Shown: positions 35,070 through 47,699, counted from the stretch's first letter. The stretch is DNA of 64,000 nt from Hordeum vulgare subsp. vulgare (GCF_904849725.1 NC_058518.1:415221081-415285080); one strand, 5' to 3'. The notes: a model not told the origin generated them from the sequence alone. A program made the numbers and translations.

Positions 35070-36761
35070 TGTTGGAAATATGCCCAGAGGAAATAATAAG
35101 TTGGTTATTATTATATTTCCTTGTTGATGATAATCGTTTATTATCCATGCTACAATTGTATTGATTGGAAACTCAAATACATGTGTGGATACATAGACAA
35201 CTCACTGTCCCTAGTGAGCCTCTAGTTGCCTAGCACGTTGATCAGAGATGGTCAAGGTTTCCTAGCCATAGACAAGTGTTGTCACTTGATAACAAGATCA
35301 CGTCATTAGGAGAATGATGTGATGGAAAAGACCCAACCTATGAACGTAGCATATGATCGTGTCAGTTTATTGCTACTGTTTTCTACATGTCAATGTATCC
35401 GTTCCTATGACCATGAGATCATGCAACTCCCGGACACTGGAGGAATACCTTGTGTGTATAAAACGTCGCAACGTAACTGGGTCACTATAAAGGTGCTCTA
35501 TAGGTATCTACGAAGGTGTCTGTTGGGTTGGCATGGATCAAGAATGGGATTTGTCACTCTGTGTAAAGAGACTTGCCGGAAACAATATTGAACTAGGTAT
35601 GGAGATACCGACGATCGAATCTCGGACAAGTAACATACCGAAGGACAAAGGGGACAACATACGGGATTAACTGAATCCTTGACATAGAGGTTCAACCAAA
35701 AAAGATCTTCATAGGATATGTAGGAGCTAGTATGGACAACCAGGTCCCGCTATTGGTTATTGACCGGGGAGTGTCGCAAGTCATGTCTACATATTTCTCG
35801 AACTCGCACGGTCTGCACACTTAAGGTCTGGTGACGTTTTGGTATTATTGAGTTATGTGTCTTTGGTAATCGAAAGTTGTTCGGAGTCCCGGAAGATATC
35901 CCGGACATCACGGGGAGCTCCAAAATGGTCCGGAGGTAAATATTGATATATACGAAAGTGGTTTTTGACCTCCGGAAAAATTTCGGATATTTCCGGTAGT
36001 GTACCGGGAGTGACGAATGGGTTCTGGGGGTCCACGAGGTGGGCCCACCCACCCCAAAGGGTCTCATGGGTTGTGGGACGACGTGGACCAGCCCTTAGTG
36101 GGCTGGCCAAAGCCTCCACTAAAGCCCAAGGCGGATTGGAGGTAGGAGGAAAGAAACCCAAGTGGGGAAGGGAGGAATCCTACTAGGAGGAGGATTGGAG
36201 GTGGAATCTTCCACCTCCTCCACTGTGGCTGAACCCTTTGAGGTTTTTTTGGCTGCCTCTCTCCCTCCTATATATACTAGAGGATTTAGAGGGGAGAGGT
36301 AACCCTAATTTCCACGTGCTGCCTCTACTTCTCTCTAGATATGTTTCTCCTCTAGTCTAGTTCGCCAATACTTAAGCGAAGCCTTGCTGGATTAGTTCAC
36401 CACCACCACCACGCCGCCGTGCTGGAGAACTCATCTACCTCTCCGCCCCTCTTGCTAGATCAAGAAGGCAGAGATCGTCATCGAGCCGTACGTGTGCTGA
36501 ATGTGGAGCTATCGTCCGTTCGACACTAGATCGAGATGGATCGTGATGGGATCGCGGGACGGTTCGTGATGAGATCGCGGGACGGGCTGTGATTTGGACC
36601 GCGGAGATGTTCCACCACATCAATCACGTTATATACACTTCCGCTTAGCGATATACAAGGGTATGTAGATACACTCTCCCCTCTCATAGATGATCATCAC
36701 CATGGATAAGTATTGCGTGTGCGTAGGAAATTTTTTGTTTCCCATGCAACGCTCCCCAACA
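35070..36761 (+). repeat. 5' LTR of the decayed copia element
   Basis: It starts TGTTGGAAATATGCCC and ends GCTCCCCAACA, 1692 bases. CCTATATATACTAG at about 36269-36282 is the TATA region. It is diverged from the LTR at 17138. Confidence 0.9.
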
Positions 36762-36762
36762 G

Positions 36763-36774
36763 TAGTATCAGAGC
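36763..36774 (+). other. Primer binding site, tRNA-Met type
   Basis: TAGTATCAGAGC lies one base after the LTR, with one mismatch to TGGTATCAGAGC. Confidence 0.8.
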
Positions 36775-38019
36775 TAGGTTCATGCATAGATGATATCTCG
36801 AGTAGAACACAAAAGAGTTTGTGGGCGTTGATGTTCAATTTTCCTCCCTCCTTAGTCTTTTCTTGATTCAACGGTATTGTTGAATTGAAGCGGCCTGGAC
36901 CAACATTACCCGTACCCTTACGAGAGACTGGTTTCATCGACTAACATGCAACTTGTTGCATAAAGATGACTGGCGGGTGTTTGTTTCTTCAACTTTAGTT
37001 GAATTGGATTTGACCGAGGCGGTCCTTGGAGAAGGTTAAATAGCAACTTTCACATCACCATTGTGGTTTTGCGTAAGTAAGATGCGATCATAGTATATAC
37101 CCATAGCAGCCACGTAAAATATGCAACAACAAAATTAGAGGACGTCTAACTTGTTTGTGCAGGGTATGCATGTGATATGATACGGCCAAAGACATGACAT
37201 GATATATTGGATGTATGAGATGATCATGTTGTAATAGTTAAATATCCACTTGCACGTCAATGCTACGGCAACCGTCAGGAGCCATAGGGTTGTCTTTAAT
37301 TATTTTTGCGCTTGGAGATGTTTTGCTTTATCACTAGTAGTAGCTTAGTAGTAACAACGTAGTTAGCACGACAACATCAATGGCAACACAATGATGGACA
37401 TCATGATGTGGTGCCGCTGATGATGGAGATCATGGCGGTGCTTTGATGATGGAGATTAGGAAGCACAAGTTCATGGTCATATCATGTCACTTATGATTTG
37501 CATGTGATGTTAATCCTTTTATGCACCTTGTTTTGCTTAGGATGACGGTAACATTATAAGGTGATCCCTCACTAAAATTTCAAGATAAAATTGTGTTCTC
37601 CCCGACTGTGCACCATTGCGACAGTTCGCCGTTTTGAGACACCACGTGATGATCGGGTGTGATAGACTCAACGTTCACATATAACGGGTACAAAACAGTT
37701 GCACACGCGGAACACTCAGGTTAAACTTGACGATCCTAGCTTGTACAGACATGGCCTCCGAACACAAGAGACTGAAAGGTCGAGCATGAATGATATAGTT
37801 GATATGATCAACATGGAGATGTTCACCATTGAAGCTAAACTCAACTCACGTGGTGACCGGACTTGAGTTAGTGAATTTGGATCATGCGACACTCGAATGA
37901 CTAGAGGGATATCAATTTGAGTGGGAGTTCTTAAGTAATATGATTAATTGAACTCATTATCATGAACATAGTTAAAAGATCTTTGCAAATTATGTTGTAG
38001 CTTGCGTAGTAGCTCTACT
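36775..38019 (+). other. Untranslated leader of the decayed copia element
   Basis: It is collinear with 18981-20181 and has no supported ORF. Confidence 0.7.
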
Positions 38020-38810
38020 ATTTTTATATGTTCCTAGAGAAAGTTTAGTTGAAAGATGATAGTAGCAATTATGCAGTCTGGGTCCGTAAACTGAGGATTG
38101 TTCTTATTGCTGGGCAGAAGGCTTATGTAGGTAAATGCACCGCTCGGTATGCTGAACCTCGAGCGTTGTGTGTGGATGTTGCGAACATCTGACATACACG
38201 TTTTTGATGACTACGTGATAGTTCAGTGTGTGATGCTTAACGGCTTAGAATTGAGGAGCCGAAGACGTTTTGAACGTCACGGAACATATGACATGTTCCA
38301 AGAGATGAAATTGAGATTTCATGCTCATGCCCTTGTTGAGATGTATGAGGCCTCCGACAAGATTCTTTGTCTACAAAGTAAGGGAGAAAAGCTCAATCAT
38401 TGAGCATGTGCTCAGATTGTCTGAGTGCTACAATCACTTGAATCCAGTGGGAGTTGATCTTCCAGATTAGATAGTGATGGTTCTCCAAAGTTACTGCCAC
38501 CAAGCTACTAGAGCTTCGTGATGAACTATAACATATTAAGGATAGATATGATGATCCTTGAGTTATTCGCGATGTTAGACACCGCGAAAGTAGAAATCAA
38601 GTAGGAGCATCAATTGATGATGGTTAGTAAAACCACTAGTTTCAAGAAGGAAAAGGGCAAGAAGGGATACTTCATGAAACGGCAAACCAGTTGCTGCTCT
38701 AGTGAAGAAACCCAAGGTTGTTCCCAAACCCGAGACTATGTTATGAGGGGAACGGTCATTGAGGCGGAACTACCCTAGATACTTGGCAGATGAGAAGGCT
38801 GGCAAAGTCG
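38020..38810 (+). pseudogene. Copia gag remnant
   Basis: Fragments in several frames match the gag at 20182-21000: LKDDSSNYAVWVRKLRIVL near 38050, VMLNGLELRSRRRFERHGTY and EMYEASDKILCL (38149-38403), and a Lys-rich tail near 38640. Many stops and small indels. Confidence 0.75.
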
Positions 38811-41800
38811 ACAAAAGTATATTGGATATACATGATATTGATGTGTACCTTACTAGTACTCCTAGTAGCACCAAGGTATTAGATACCGGTTCAGTTGCTA
38901 AGTGTTAGTAACTCGAAATTATAGCTACGGATTAAACGGATACTAGCAAGGGTGAGGTGAATATGTGTGTTGGAAGTAATTCCAAGGATGATCAACATCG
39001 CACGCTCCCTCTACCATCGGGATTAGTGTTAAACCTAAATAATTGTTATTTGGTGTTTGCGTTGAGCATAGACATGATTAGATTTTGCTGATCGCAATAC
39101 GGTTATTCATTTGAAGAGAACAATGGTTACTCCCTTTATTTGAATAATACCTTCAATGGTCTTGCACCTAAAATGAATGGTTTATTGAATCAAAATCGTA
39201 GTGATACAAATGTTCATAATATTGATGCCAAAATATACAAAGTAGTAATGATGGTACCACTTACTTGTGGCACTGCCGCTTGAGTCATATTGGTATAAAT
39301 GCATGAAGAAGATCCATGCTGATGGATCTTTGTACTCACTCATTTTTTGAAACGTTTGACACATGCAAACCATGCTTATTGGTATAAACGCATGAAGAAA
39401 CTCCATGCAGATGGATCGTTTGGACTCACTTGATTTTGAATAACTTGAGACATGCAAATCATACCACATGGGCAAGATGACCGAAGGCCTCGTTTTCCAG
39501 TGAGATGGAACAAGAAAGTAACTTGTTGGAAGTAATGCATTTTGATGTGTGCAGTCCAATGAGCACTAAGGCACGTAGTGGATATCATTATGTTCTTACT
39601 TCACAGATGATTTGAGTAGATACTAGTATATTTACTTGATGAAACACACGTCTGAATTATTGAAGTAATTTTAGAGTGAAGTTGAAAATCATTGTGACAA
39701 GAGGATAAAATGTCTACGATATGCTCATAGAGATGAATATGTGAGTTGCGAGTTTGGTACACAATTAAGACATTGTGGAAATTGTTTCACAACTAATTTC
39801 ACTTGGAACACCATAGCGATGGTGTCTCCGAACGTCGTAACCACGCCCTATTTGATATGGTGGATACTATGATGTTTATTATTAAATTACCACTATCGTT
39901 TTTGGGTTAGGCATTAGAGACAACTGCATTCACTTTAAATAGGGCACCAGGTAATTCCGTTGAGATGACACCGTATGAACTATGGTTTGGAGAAACCTAA
40001 GCTGTCATTTCTTAAAATTTTGGGGCTGCGACGCTTATGTGAAAAAGTTTCAGCCTGATAAGATCGAACCCAAAGCGGATAAATGCATCTTCATAGGATA
40101 CGTAAAATAGATGGGTATACCTCCTATCTCGGATCCGGAAGCAAAGTGTTTGTTTCTAGAAACAGGTCCTTTCTCGAGAAAAAGTTTCTCTCGAAAGAAG
40201 TGAGTGGGATGATGGTGGAAACTTGATGAGGTTATTGAACCGTCACTTCAACCAGTGTGTAGCAGGGCGTAGGAAGTTGTTCCTGTGGCGCCTACACCAA
40301 TTGAAGTGGAAGCTAATGATAGTGATCATGAAACTTCGGATCAAGTTACTACAAACCTTGTAGGTCGACAAGGTCACGTATTGCTACAGAGTGGTACGGT
40401 AACCGTGTCTTGGAGGTCATGTTGTTGGACAACAATGAACCTACGAGCTAAGGAGAAGCGATGATGGGCCCGGATTCCGACAAATGGCTAGAGGCCATGA
40501 AATCCGAGAGAGGATCCATGTGTAGACTTTGGAAGAACTACTTGATGGTCGTAGGACTATCAAGTACAGATGGATCTTTAAAAGGAAGACAGGCGATGAT
40601 GGTGAAAATTCACCATTTAGAAAGCTCGACTTGTCGCAAAGATATTTCCGACAAGTTCGAAGAGTTGACTATGATGAGACTTCCTCACTCATAGTGATGC
40701 AAAAAGTCCGTTGGAATTATGTTAGCAGTTGCTGCATTATTTATAAAATCTTGCAGATAGGATGTCAACACATTGTTTCCTCGACGGTTTTCTTGAGGAA
40801 AGGTTGTATGTGATACAATCAGAAGGTTTTGTCAGTCCTAAGGATGCTAACAAGTATGCAAACTCCAGCAATCCTTCTATGGACTGGAGCAAGCATCTCG
40901 GAGTCAGAATATACGCTTTAATGAGATGATCAAAATTTCTGGGTTTATACAAGGTTTGTGAGAAACTTGTATTTCCAAAGAAGTGAGTGGTAGCACTATA
41001 GAATTCCTGATGAATATAAGTGGTTGACATATTGTTGATCGGAAATAATGTAGAATTTAAGGCAAGCATAAAGGGTTGTTTGAAACGAGTTTTTCAAAGG
41101 AAAACCTGGACTAAGCTACTTGAACATTGAGTATTAAGATATATGGAGATGGATCAAAGCACTTAATAGAACTCTCAACGAAATGCATGCCTTGACAAGT
41201 TTTTGAAGGAGTTCAAAATAGATCGGCAAAGAAGGAGTTCTTGGCTGTGTTGTAAGGTGTGAATTTTAGTAAGACTAAAAGCCCGACCACGGTACAACAA
41301 AGATAAAGGATGAAGGTCGTCCCCTATGCCATAGTCGTAGGTTCTAAAGTATGCCATGCTGTGTATCGCACCTCATGTGTGCCTTGCCATGCGTCTGTCA
41401 AGGGGAACAAAGAGTGATCCAAGATTAAATCGCTGAACAACGGTCAAGGTCATCCTTATTAACTAGTGGACTAAGGAATTTTCTTGATTATGGAGGTGAT
41501 TGAAGAGTTCGTCGTAAAGAGTTACGTGGATGCAAGCTTTGACACTAATCTGAATAGCTCTAGGTAGTAAACTAGATTCGTATGGTGGAGCAGCTTTTGG
41601 AATAGTTCCAAATGGCATGTGGTAGCAACATACATGGGATGACATAGAGATTTATAAAGCACATGGAATAGTTCCAAAGGTTCAGACCCGTTGACTAAAA
41701 CCTCTCTCACAAGCAACACATGATCAAGCCTCAAAACTGAATCGGTGTTAGATTCATTACAATCACATAGTGATGTGAACTAGATTATTGACTCCAATGC

Positions 41801-41811
41801 ATGTGGGAGAC
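38811..41811 (+). pseudogene. Copia protease, integrase, reverse transcriptase and RNase H remnants
   Basis: Readable pieces: KVLDTGSVAKC (protease, about 38875), a YHMGKMTE pre-integrase motif (about 39455), WGCDAYVKKFQPDKIEPKAD (about 40020), DSDKWLEAMKSERGSM (40470, polymerase start) and polymerase and RNase H fragments to about 41760. The integrase core near 39600-39900 has a stop every few codons. The minus-strand ORFs here are shadows. Confidence 0.75.
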
Positions 41812-42271
41812 TATTGTAAATATGCCCTATACGCAATAATAAATTGGTTATTATTATATTTCCTTGTTCATGATAATCGTTTATTATCCATGCTAGAATT
41901 GTATTGATTGGAAACTCAAATACATGTGTGGATACATAGACAACACACTGTTCCTAGTGAGCCTCTAGTTGACTAGCTCGTTGATCAAAGATGGTCAAGG
42001 TTTCCTAGCCATAGACAAGTGTTGTCACTTGATAACGATATCACATCATTAGGAGAATGATGTGATGGAAAAGACCCAAACTATGAACGTAGCATATGAT
42101 CGTGTTAGTTTATTGCTATTGTTTTCTGCATGTCAATGTTTCTGTTCCTATGACCATGAGATCTTGCAACTCCCGTTCATGTTATATATGCTTCCGTAGA
42201 TGATCATCACCATGGATAAGTATTGCGTGTGTGTAGGAAATTTTTTGTTTCCCATGCAATGTTCCGCAACA
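41812..42271 (+). repeat. 3' LTR with a ~1.2-kb internal deletion
   Basis: It begins TATTGTAAATATGCCC after the purine tract and ends GTTCCGCAACA. It follows 35070-35436 as far as ATCTTGCAACTCCCG, then jumps to sequence matching 36627 onward (GTTATATATGCTTCC). It is 460 bases against 1692 in the 5' LTR. Confidence 0.88.
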
Positions 42272-42960
42272 TCCCGGTGAGACATGAGGAAGCGAGGAGC
42301 TTGCCCGAGGGGACTCTGAAGACGCACTTATCGAGGTTGAGCTTTAAGTTCACATGTAGGTGAAAGTTTCCTCTAGCTCTTGGATGAGCATCTTGGCCTC
42401 GCGCGTGTTGACTGCAAAGTCGTCGACATAGGCCTGAGCATTCCTTCCTAGCTGGGGTCCCATCATGATGCACATCAACCTTTAGAAGGTGACACCCACG
42501 CTCTTCAGGCCGAAGGGAAAGCACACATAGCAGAACACCCCACTAGGGGAGATGAACTCTATCTTCACAACGTTCTTGGCTGCCATCTTGATATCGTGGT
42601 AACCTGAGAAGGCATCCAAGAAGCACAACAGGTTGCAGTTGGCAGTGGAGTCCACGATCCAATCAATGCGCGGCAACGGGAAAGGGTCGTGGGGTAGGTC
42701 TTGTTGAGGCAAGTGAAGTCGACGCACATTCGCTACTTTCCGCCCTTAGGAACGACGACGGGTTAGCAAGACACACCGGGTGATGCACCTCGCGGATGAC
42801 CCTAGCCTCTTGCAACTTTCGCACCTCTTGAAGAATGAACTCGTGCTTCTCACGTGCGTGGCATCGCACTTTTTGCTTGAAGGGGCGCGTGCTGGGGCAC
42901 ACCGCCAGGTGATGCTCGATCACCTCCCTCGGGACCCGGACAAGTCTATTGCCTTCCACG
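42272..42960 (-). pseudogene. Tat-lineage reverse transcriptase
   Basis: The minus strand reads EHEFILQEVRKLQEARVIRE (42870-42810), PFPLPRIDWIVDSTANCNLL, FLDAFSGYHDIKMA and FCYVCFPFGLKSVGVTF. Then comes AYVDDFAVNT (about 42430, catalytic site YVDD) and LNLDKCVFRVPSGKLL, where the copia element interrupts it. There are stops before the MCIMM segment and frame changes at about 42735. Confidence 0.85.
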
Positions 42961-43006
42961 GAAACATGTCCATGTTTTCCCAGAGGAAAGTGATGATAGC
43001 GCTTTC

Positions 43007-43700
43007 CTACTCAGGGGAGAAGATGGCGCCTATGGTCAAGGTGGGGCCTGTAGCGCTGTCGTTGAATGACAGCTTCGTCGTCTCTGTGTGGCCCTGATAG
43101 AACAAATGCCTTTTCCTCCTTCGCGCTGTCCTAGGGGGAGCCGCGTCGCCTCCTCCCGTCGGTGGCGCAACCATGGAAGCGCGACACACATGCTTGAGGA
43201 TGCTGAGCATGCCCCTTTCATCGCATTTGACAGTAATGACGTTGCCACTACCGGGGATCTTGACGACGTTATAGCCCGGGAAGGTCGCCACCATGAACTG
43301 AGCGTGCGTCGGGTAGCCCAAGATGGCATTGTACAGGAGGCCGCCGTGCGCCACGTCAAAGTCGACGATCTCGGTGCGGTAGTTGGGGCGGGTATCGAAG
43401 GTGACGGGCAGGAGTATCCTCCCTAGGGAGCTTGTGATCCCACCGATTACCCCGAAGAAGGGCCTAGTTGGCCTCAGCAGGTCGCTGGGCACCTAGAGCG
43501 CCTCAAAGGTAGCGATGGAGATCAAGTTAACCCCAGCACCTGCATCAACGATGGTCCTAGTGACCGTGACAATGCTAGTAGTTGGGGTGCACAATATGGG
43601 GAGTGTACCCGCGGAGGTCACAGAACTGGCATGGTCCCTAGCGTCGAAGGTGGTATCCCACCGCGCCCAATCGGGCGATGGCACAGACCAGCACTCCCGA
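43007..43700 (-). pseudogene. Tat-lineage protease region
   Basis: The minus strand reads VTRTIVDAGAGVNLISIATF (43684-43493), the retropepsin site with DAG in place of DTG/DSG. Then come GRILLPVTFDTRPNYRTEIV, FDVAHGGLLYNAILGYP and FMVATFPGYNVVKIPG, the usual downstream block. The plus-strand Tat element has the matching motif LIDSGAGLDVLSVKTF at 59220. Confidence 0.82.
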
Positions 43701-43739
43701 GGGGTGGCGTTCGCCCCTTGGAAGGATGGCTTGGACTAG

Positions 43740-44090
43740 TGGCCGTCGGCGGGGCGCGTTCCCCATCGAGGATGCAGGCCATCGAGTGTGGCCCCGGGGG
43801 TGCCCCGGGGCGGCGACGAGCCCGGCGGCATGAACCTTCCGGGACGTGAACAACGGTGGGATGCAGCCGCCTTTCTCCACACAGGAGCGCGAGCAAGAGC
43901 ACCGCTGCCCATGGGAAACGGGGTCAGCAGCGGCCCCCAGCTCGGTGCGGGCTGCATGGAGGCGACCGTCGTGGCCCTCGGGCATGGCCTAGGAGGCGCA
44001 AACCTCCCGACGCTCAACACGCGTGCGGCGGGCATCCACCATGGGGTCAGCGAAGCTAAATTCGAGCCGGGAATGGAGAGCAACATTGCA
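43740..44090 (-). pseudogene. Short gag remnant of the minus Tat element
   Basis: Only about 350 bases separate primer site and protease, against about 1.8 kb in the plus copy. The sequence is GC-rich with Pro/Ala-rich frames and no capsid motif, so most of gag has been deleted. Confidence 0.5.
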
Positions 44091-44108
44091 CCCCTACCTA
44101 GCCCACCA
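44091..44108 (-). other. Primer binding site of the minus Tat element
   Basis: The minus strand reads TGGTGGGCTAGGTAGGGG directly after the LTR end CCGACATT. It is close to TGGTGCGCGAGGTAGGGG at 57190. I do not assign the tRNA. Confidence 0.7.
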
Positions 44109-44110
44109 AA

Positions 44111-44590
44111 TGTCGGAATCAGGGCTCAAGGGACCCAAGAAGTTCAAACTCTAGGGTGCGTAGGCTCTCCTGCCCTACTCTACGATTCAACATTAGGATA
44201 ACTACGTGGCGTGGTAGAGGTTGACGAAGAAGGACAGTGAACACGACAGTTTACCCAGGTTCGGGCCACCTCGCGGTGTAAGAACCTACTCCTGCTTGTT
44301 TTTATTACTTGAGGGTGAAGGGGAATACAATGGTGTGTTCTTGCTAGCTTATTTGTTTGTCCTCCCCCGCGGTGGTGGTTTTGCCTCTCTTATATCGGCC
44401 CTGGTCCTCCCCCCTCGGGAACACATCTGGTGGGAAGTGTTACGACAACGTTCATTTGGAAAGGGGACATGACTGCTTCCTACCCTGACTAAAGTGTTCT
44501 TCGCCTGCCAAAGCTTCCTGTCGTGAAGCACTGGCAGGTGTTGGGATGACCTTCGTCCTGGCAAGCCTGAAAGCCCATATGCTCCCTTGG
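44111..44590 (-). repeat. 5' LTR remnant of the minus Tat element
   Basis: On the minus strand the LTR ends ..CCGACA at 44111. It contains a TTTACCCAGGTTCGGGCC block (plus strand, near 44251), common in grass gypsy LTRs. Its outer end is cut where the copia-type LTR starts at 44591. Confidence 0.6.
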
Positions 44591-44995
44591 TGTTTTGATA
44601 ATTCATGACAACATACATTGTCTCTTGGACAAACACTTTTACCTAGTATATTTCAGGTATATTCCGCATAGAGCCTTGGCCATAGGATTGTGAGGAGAAG
44701 CCCCTTGATGCAGGAAAGGAATAGGATTGGATAAAGCTTCAAGAAAGAAGAATCTTCATTTTATATTTGTGAGAAATCACTTTGAGTGCATTGGAAAGCC
44801 AATACTATTAAAAGGGGATGAGGTACTATGATGAATTGGTTTCTCAAGTGCTTAGAGATAGCCACCAAAAATACTCTCCCACTCTCCCACATATATATAT
44901 GCCCCTTGCCAAATATGCAAAATCGATACCACCAACATTTCCTACTTGGCTATACCGATTTTACAGTTAGATAGCCCCTAAATCAGTGACCAACT

Positions 44996-45215
44996 TTATG
45001 GTTAGCCATTTTCAAGAATTGGTACCACCGAGTTTTGAGAATTGGTCTCACCGAGATTTGGACCAACTTTTGGGTTAGCCATTTTCAAGAATTGGAACCA
45101 CCGAGTTTGAGAGTTAGTCTCACCGAGTTTTGGACCAACTCTCTGGTTAGCAGTTTTCAAGAACCGGTACCATCGAGTTTTGAGAATTGGTCTCACCGAG
45201 ATTTGGAAACTGCCT
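44996..45215 (+). repeat. Degenerate tandem repeat, unit ~60-67 bases, ~3.5 copies
   Basis: The unit contains GGTTAGCCATTTTCAAGAA, TGGTACCACCGAG and GGTCTCACCGAG, repeated at about 44998, 45074 and 45145 with a weaker fourth copy to 45300. It lies upstream of the TATA box of the LTR. Confidence 0.85.
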
Positions 45216-45369
45216 AGGACACCAATATTGGTACCACTGAGATTTATATATCGGTCTCACCAAGGATTCAAAAGTTGCCACATTGAGTGCAACTCGGTAC
45301 CATCGAGATTCATTTTGGTGTCACCAAGTTGGGCAATAATGTTGTAACGGTTGGATTTTGGGGGATGCG

Positions 45370-45377
45370 TATATATA
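45370..45377 (+). promoter_or_regulatory. TATA box of the copia-type LTR
   Basis: TATATATA occurs within GCGTATATATACCCATGC, followed about 30 bases later by CTCTCATTC, a plausible start region. Confidence 0.5.
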
Positions 45378-46183
45378 CCCATGCACCTACCTCTCATTCA
45401 TAGAGGAAGCACTCAGAACACACTTACACTTGCCAGATCCATATTTCTGAGAGAGAGCGGCCTACTCATGTGTTTAGATCAAGAGATTCCAATCCAACCA
45501 TTTGAACCTTGATCTCTAGCCTCCTAAAGTTGCTTTCCACCAAATCAATCTCTCCTACCCAGCCAAATCTATGAGAGAGTGATTGGGTGTTGAGGAGACT
45601 ATCTTTTGAAGTATAAGAGCAAGGAGTTCATCATTCTACCACATCTATTACCTTTTGGAGGGTGGTGCCTCCTAGATTGGGTAGGTGTCGCTTGGGAGCC
45701 TCCTACTTCGTGTTGTGGAGTTGGACCAAGATGTTTGTAAGGGCAAGGAGATCGCCTACTTTGTGAAGATCTACCACGAGTGAGGCTAGTCATGTGTGGA
45801 CGGAAGCCGTGGTGGAATAGACAAGGCCGGTTCTTCGTGGACCCCTTGTGGGTGGATCCCTCCATGGACTCTCGCAGTCGTTGCCCTCCGTGGGTTGAAG
45901 TCTCCACTAACATGAACGTACGATAGCGCCACCGATTGGAACCATGCCAAAAATCACTCTGTCAACATCTTCGCGTTTGATCTTCCTAAACTTAATCCTT
46001 ACTACTTGTGCAAAGTCTTTACTTTCTGCTGCCATATTTGTTGACTAGCATGTGTAGGGTGCACTATACTTTTTAGAATTGCCAAAATCTACCAACCTTT
46101 AAATTAGAAAATGTTGGGTTTTTAATTTATGCAAGTAGTCTATTCACCCCCCCCCTATAGAGACCTCTTCTATCGATCTCTCA

Positions 46184-46513
46184 AAGCCCCTGGTCGTAGT
46201 CTTCTTGCACCAGAGAGAAAAGCTTTTGGGGTTGATTTGGGAACTTGCGGTGACCCTACTTCCTTGACACAAAAGGGGAAAGCCTCCTCTCCCGTGCCCG
46301 CTGGCACTCCTGCTGGCACCACCTCACACAACGCGTTCCCCCGATGCGACAACGCTATACCGGGCGGCTCCATCGGGTCACTCTTGGTGATCCCCGCCTC
46401 TTGAAGGCCACGAGAGCAACATCGGGGGGGCGCCTTCCCAAGGGGCAACACACGGTTCATCCCGATGCCCTCTGCCACGCGCCTCATGAGCCGGGGTCAT
46501 CCCCGCGATGGCC
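46184..46513 (+). repeat. Left part of Tat LTR or flank
   Basis: This GC-rich sequence has no coding motif and continues at 56675. Whether it is all LTR or partly upstream flank is open. Confidence 0.45.
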
Positions 46514-47668
46514 TGATGACCCACAAGTATAGGGTATCAATCGTAGTCCTTTCGATAAGTAAGAGTGTCAAACCCAACGAGGAGAAGAAGGCTTTGATAA
46601 ACGGTTTTCAGCAAGGTAATAACTGCAAGCACTGAAAGTAGCGGTAACAAGTGATGGTGTGGTGAGGTGAAACGTAGCAAGCGAAAAGTAACAAGTAACA
46701 AGTAGTAGCAACGATGCAGCAAAGTGGCCCAATCCCTTTTGTAGCAAGGGACAAGCCTGAGCAAAGTCTTATAAGAGCAAAAACGCTCCCGAGGACACAC
46801 GGGAATTTCTGTCATGCTAGTTTTATCATGTTCATATGATTCGCGTTCGTTACTTTGATAGTTTGATATGTGGGTGGACCGGCGCTTGGGTACTGCCCTT
46901 ACTTGGACAAGCATCCCACTTATGATTAACCCCTCTCACAAGCATCCGCAACTATGAAAGAAGAATTAAGACAATGTCTAACCAAAGCATTAAACTAGTG
47001 GATCCAAATCAGCCCCTTACGAACCAACGCATAGACTAGGGTTTAAGCTTCTGTCACTCTAGCAACCCATCATCTACTTACTACTCCCCAATACCTTCCT
47101 CTAGGCCCAAATAATGGTGAAGTGTTATGTAGTCGACGTTCACATAACACCACTAGAGGAAAAACAACATACAACATATCAAAATACCGAACGAATACCA
47201 AATTCACATGACTATTATCAGCATGACTTATCCCATGTCCTCAGGAACAAAAGTAACTACTCACAAAGCATAAGCATAATCATGATCAGAGGTGTAATGA
47301 GTAGCATCAAGGATCCAAACATAAACTCTTCCACCAAGTAATCTAACTAGCATCAACTACAAAGAGTAATCTACACTACTAGCAACCTTACAAGTACCAA
47401 TCGGAGTCGCGAGACGGAGATTGGTTACAAGAGATGAACTAGGGTTTGGAGAGGAGATGGTGCTGATGAAGATGTTGATGGATATGACTCCCCTCCGACG
47501 AGAGGAGTGTTGGTGATGACGATGGCGATGATTTCCCCCTCCGGGAGGGAAGTTTCCCCGGCAGGATCGTCCTGCCGGAGCTCTAGATTGAATCTGCTCA
47601 AGTTCCGCCTCGTGGCGGCGGAGAATCCACAAAAAAAGCTCCACCTTGATTTTTTCTCGAACGAACCC

Positions 47669-47676
47669 TTCATATA
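47669..47676 (-). promoter_or_regulatory. LTR TATA-like box
   Basis: The minus strand reads TATATGAA within GCTATATGAAGGG, just downstream of the U3 hairpin. The other LTR has the same motif at 56299-56306. Confidence 0.5.
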
Positions 47677-47699
47677 GCAAAAGAGGGGGGCCAGTGGGC

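Larger units (their letters stand above)
35070..42271 (+). mobile_element. Decayed BARE/Angela-like copia element, plus
   Basis: It has a 5' LTR (35070-36761), primer site, leader, gag and pol remnants, purine tract (GTGGGAGAC at about 41803) and an internally deleted 3' LTR (41812-42271). Flanks GCCCA (35065-35069) and TCCCG (42272-42276) each differ at one base from GCCCG, which also fits the Tat reading frame (SHR-AIEANP), so they are a decayed 5-bp target duplication. Confidence 0.88.
24506..44590 (-). mobile_element. Tat-lineage Ty3/Gypsy element, minus, split by three insertions
   Basis: Minus-strand order: LTR remnant (44111-44590), primer site, short gag remnant, protease, reverse transcriptase (42960-42272, then 35069-34728), two RNase H domains (34500-33516) and integrase (27188-26038, last bases at 24506-24512). 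The frame can be followed across the insertions at 35070-42271 and 27189-33515, which proves the pieces belong together. The 3' LTR is not visible; the left end is lost at the copia junction. The many stops and frameshifts indicate an old copy. Confidence 0.85.
44591..46183 (+). mobile_element. Lone copia-type LTR (SIRE/Maximus-like, tentative)
   Basis: It starts TGTTTTGATAATTCATGAC and ends with a C-run followed by TATCGATCTCTCA. No primer site, gag or pol of this family adjoins it on either side, so it is a solo or truncated LTR. The flanks (CTTGG and AAGCC) do not match, so the boundaries or the history are uncertain. Left and right flanks belong to two oppositely oriented Tat elements. 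Confidence 0.55.

Noticed and set aside
44591..46183. DNA transposon (CACTA-type) interpretation of this block
   Set aside because: There are no CACTA termini or terminal inverted repeats. It has a TATA-centred, TG..CA-bounded layout typical of an LTR.
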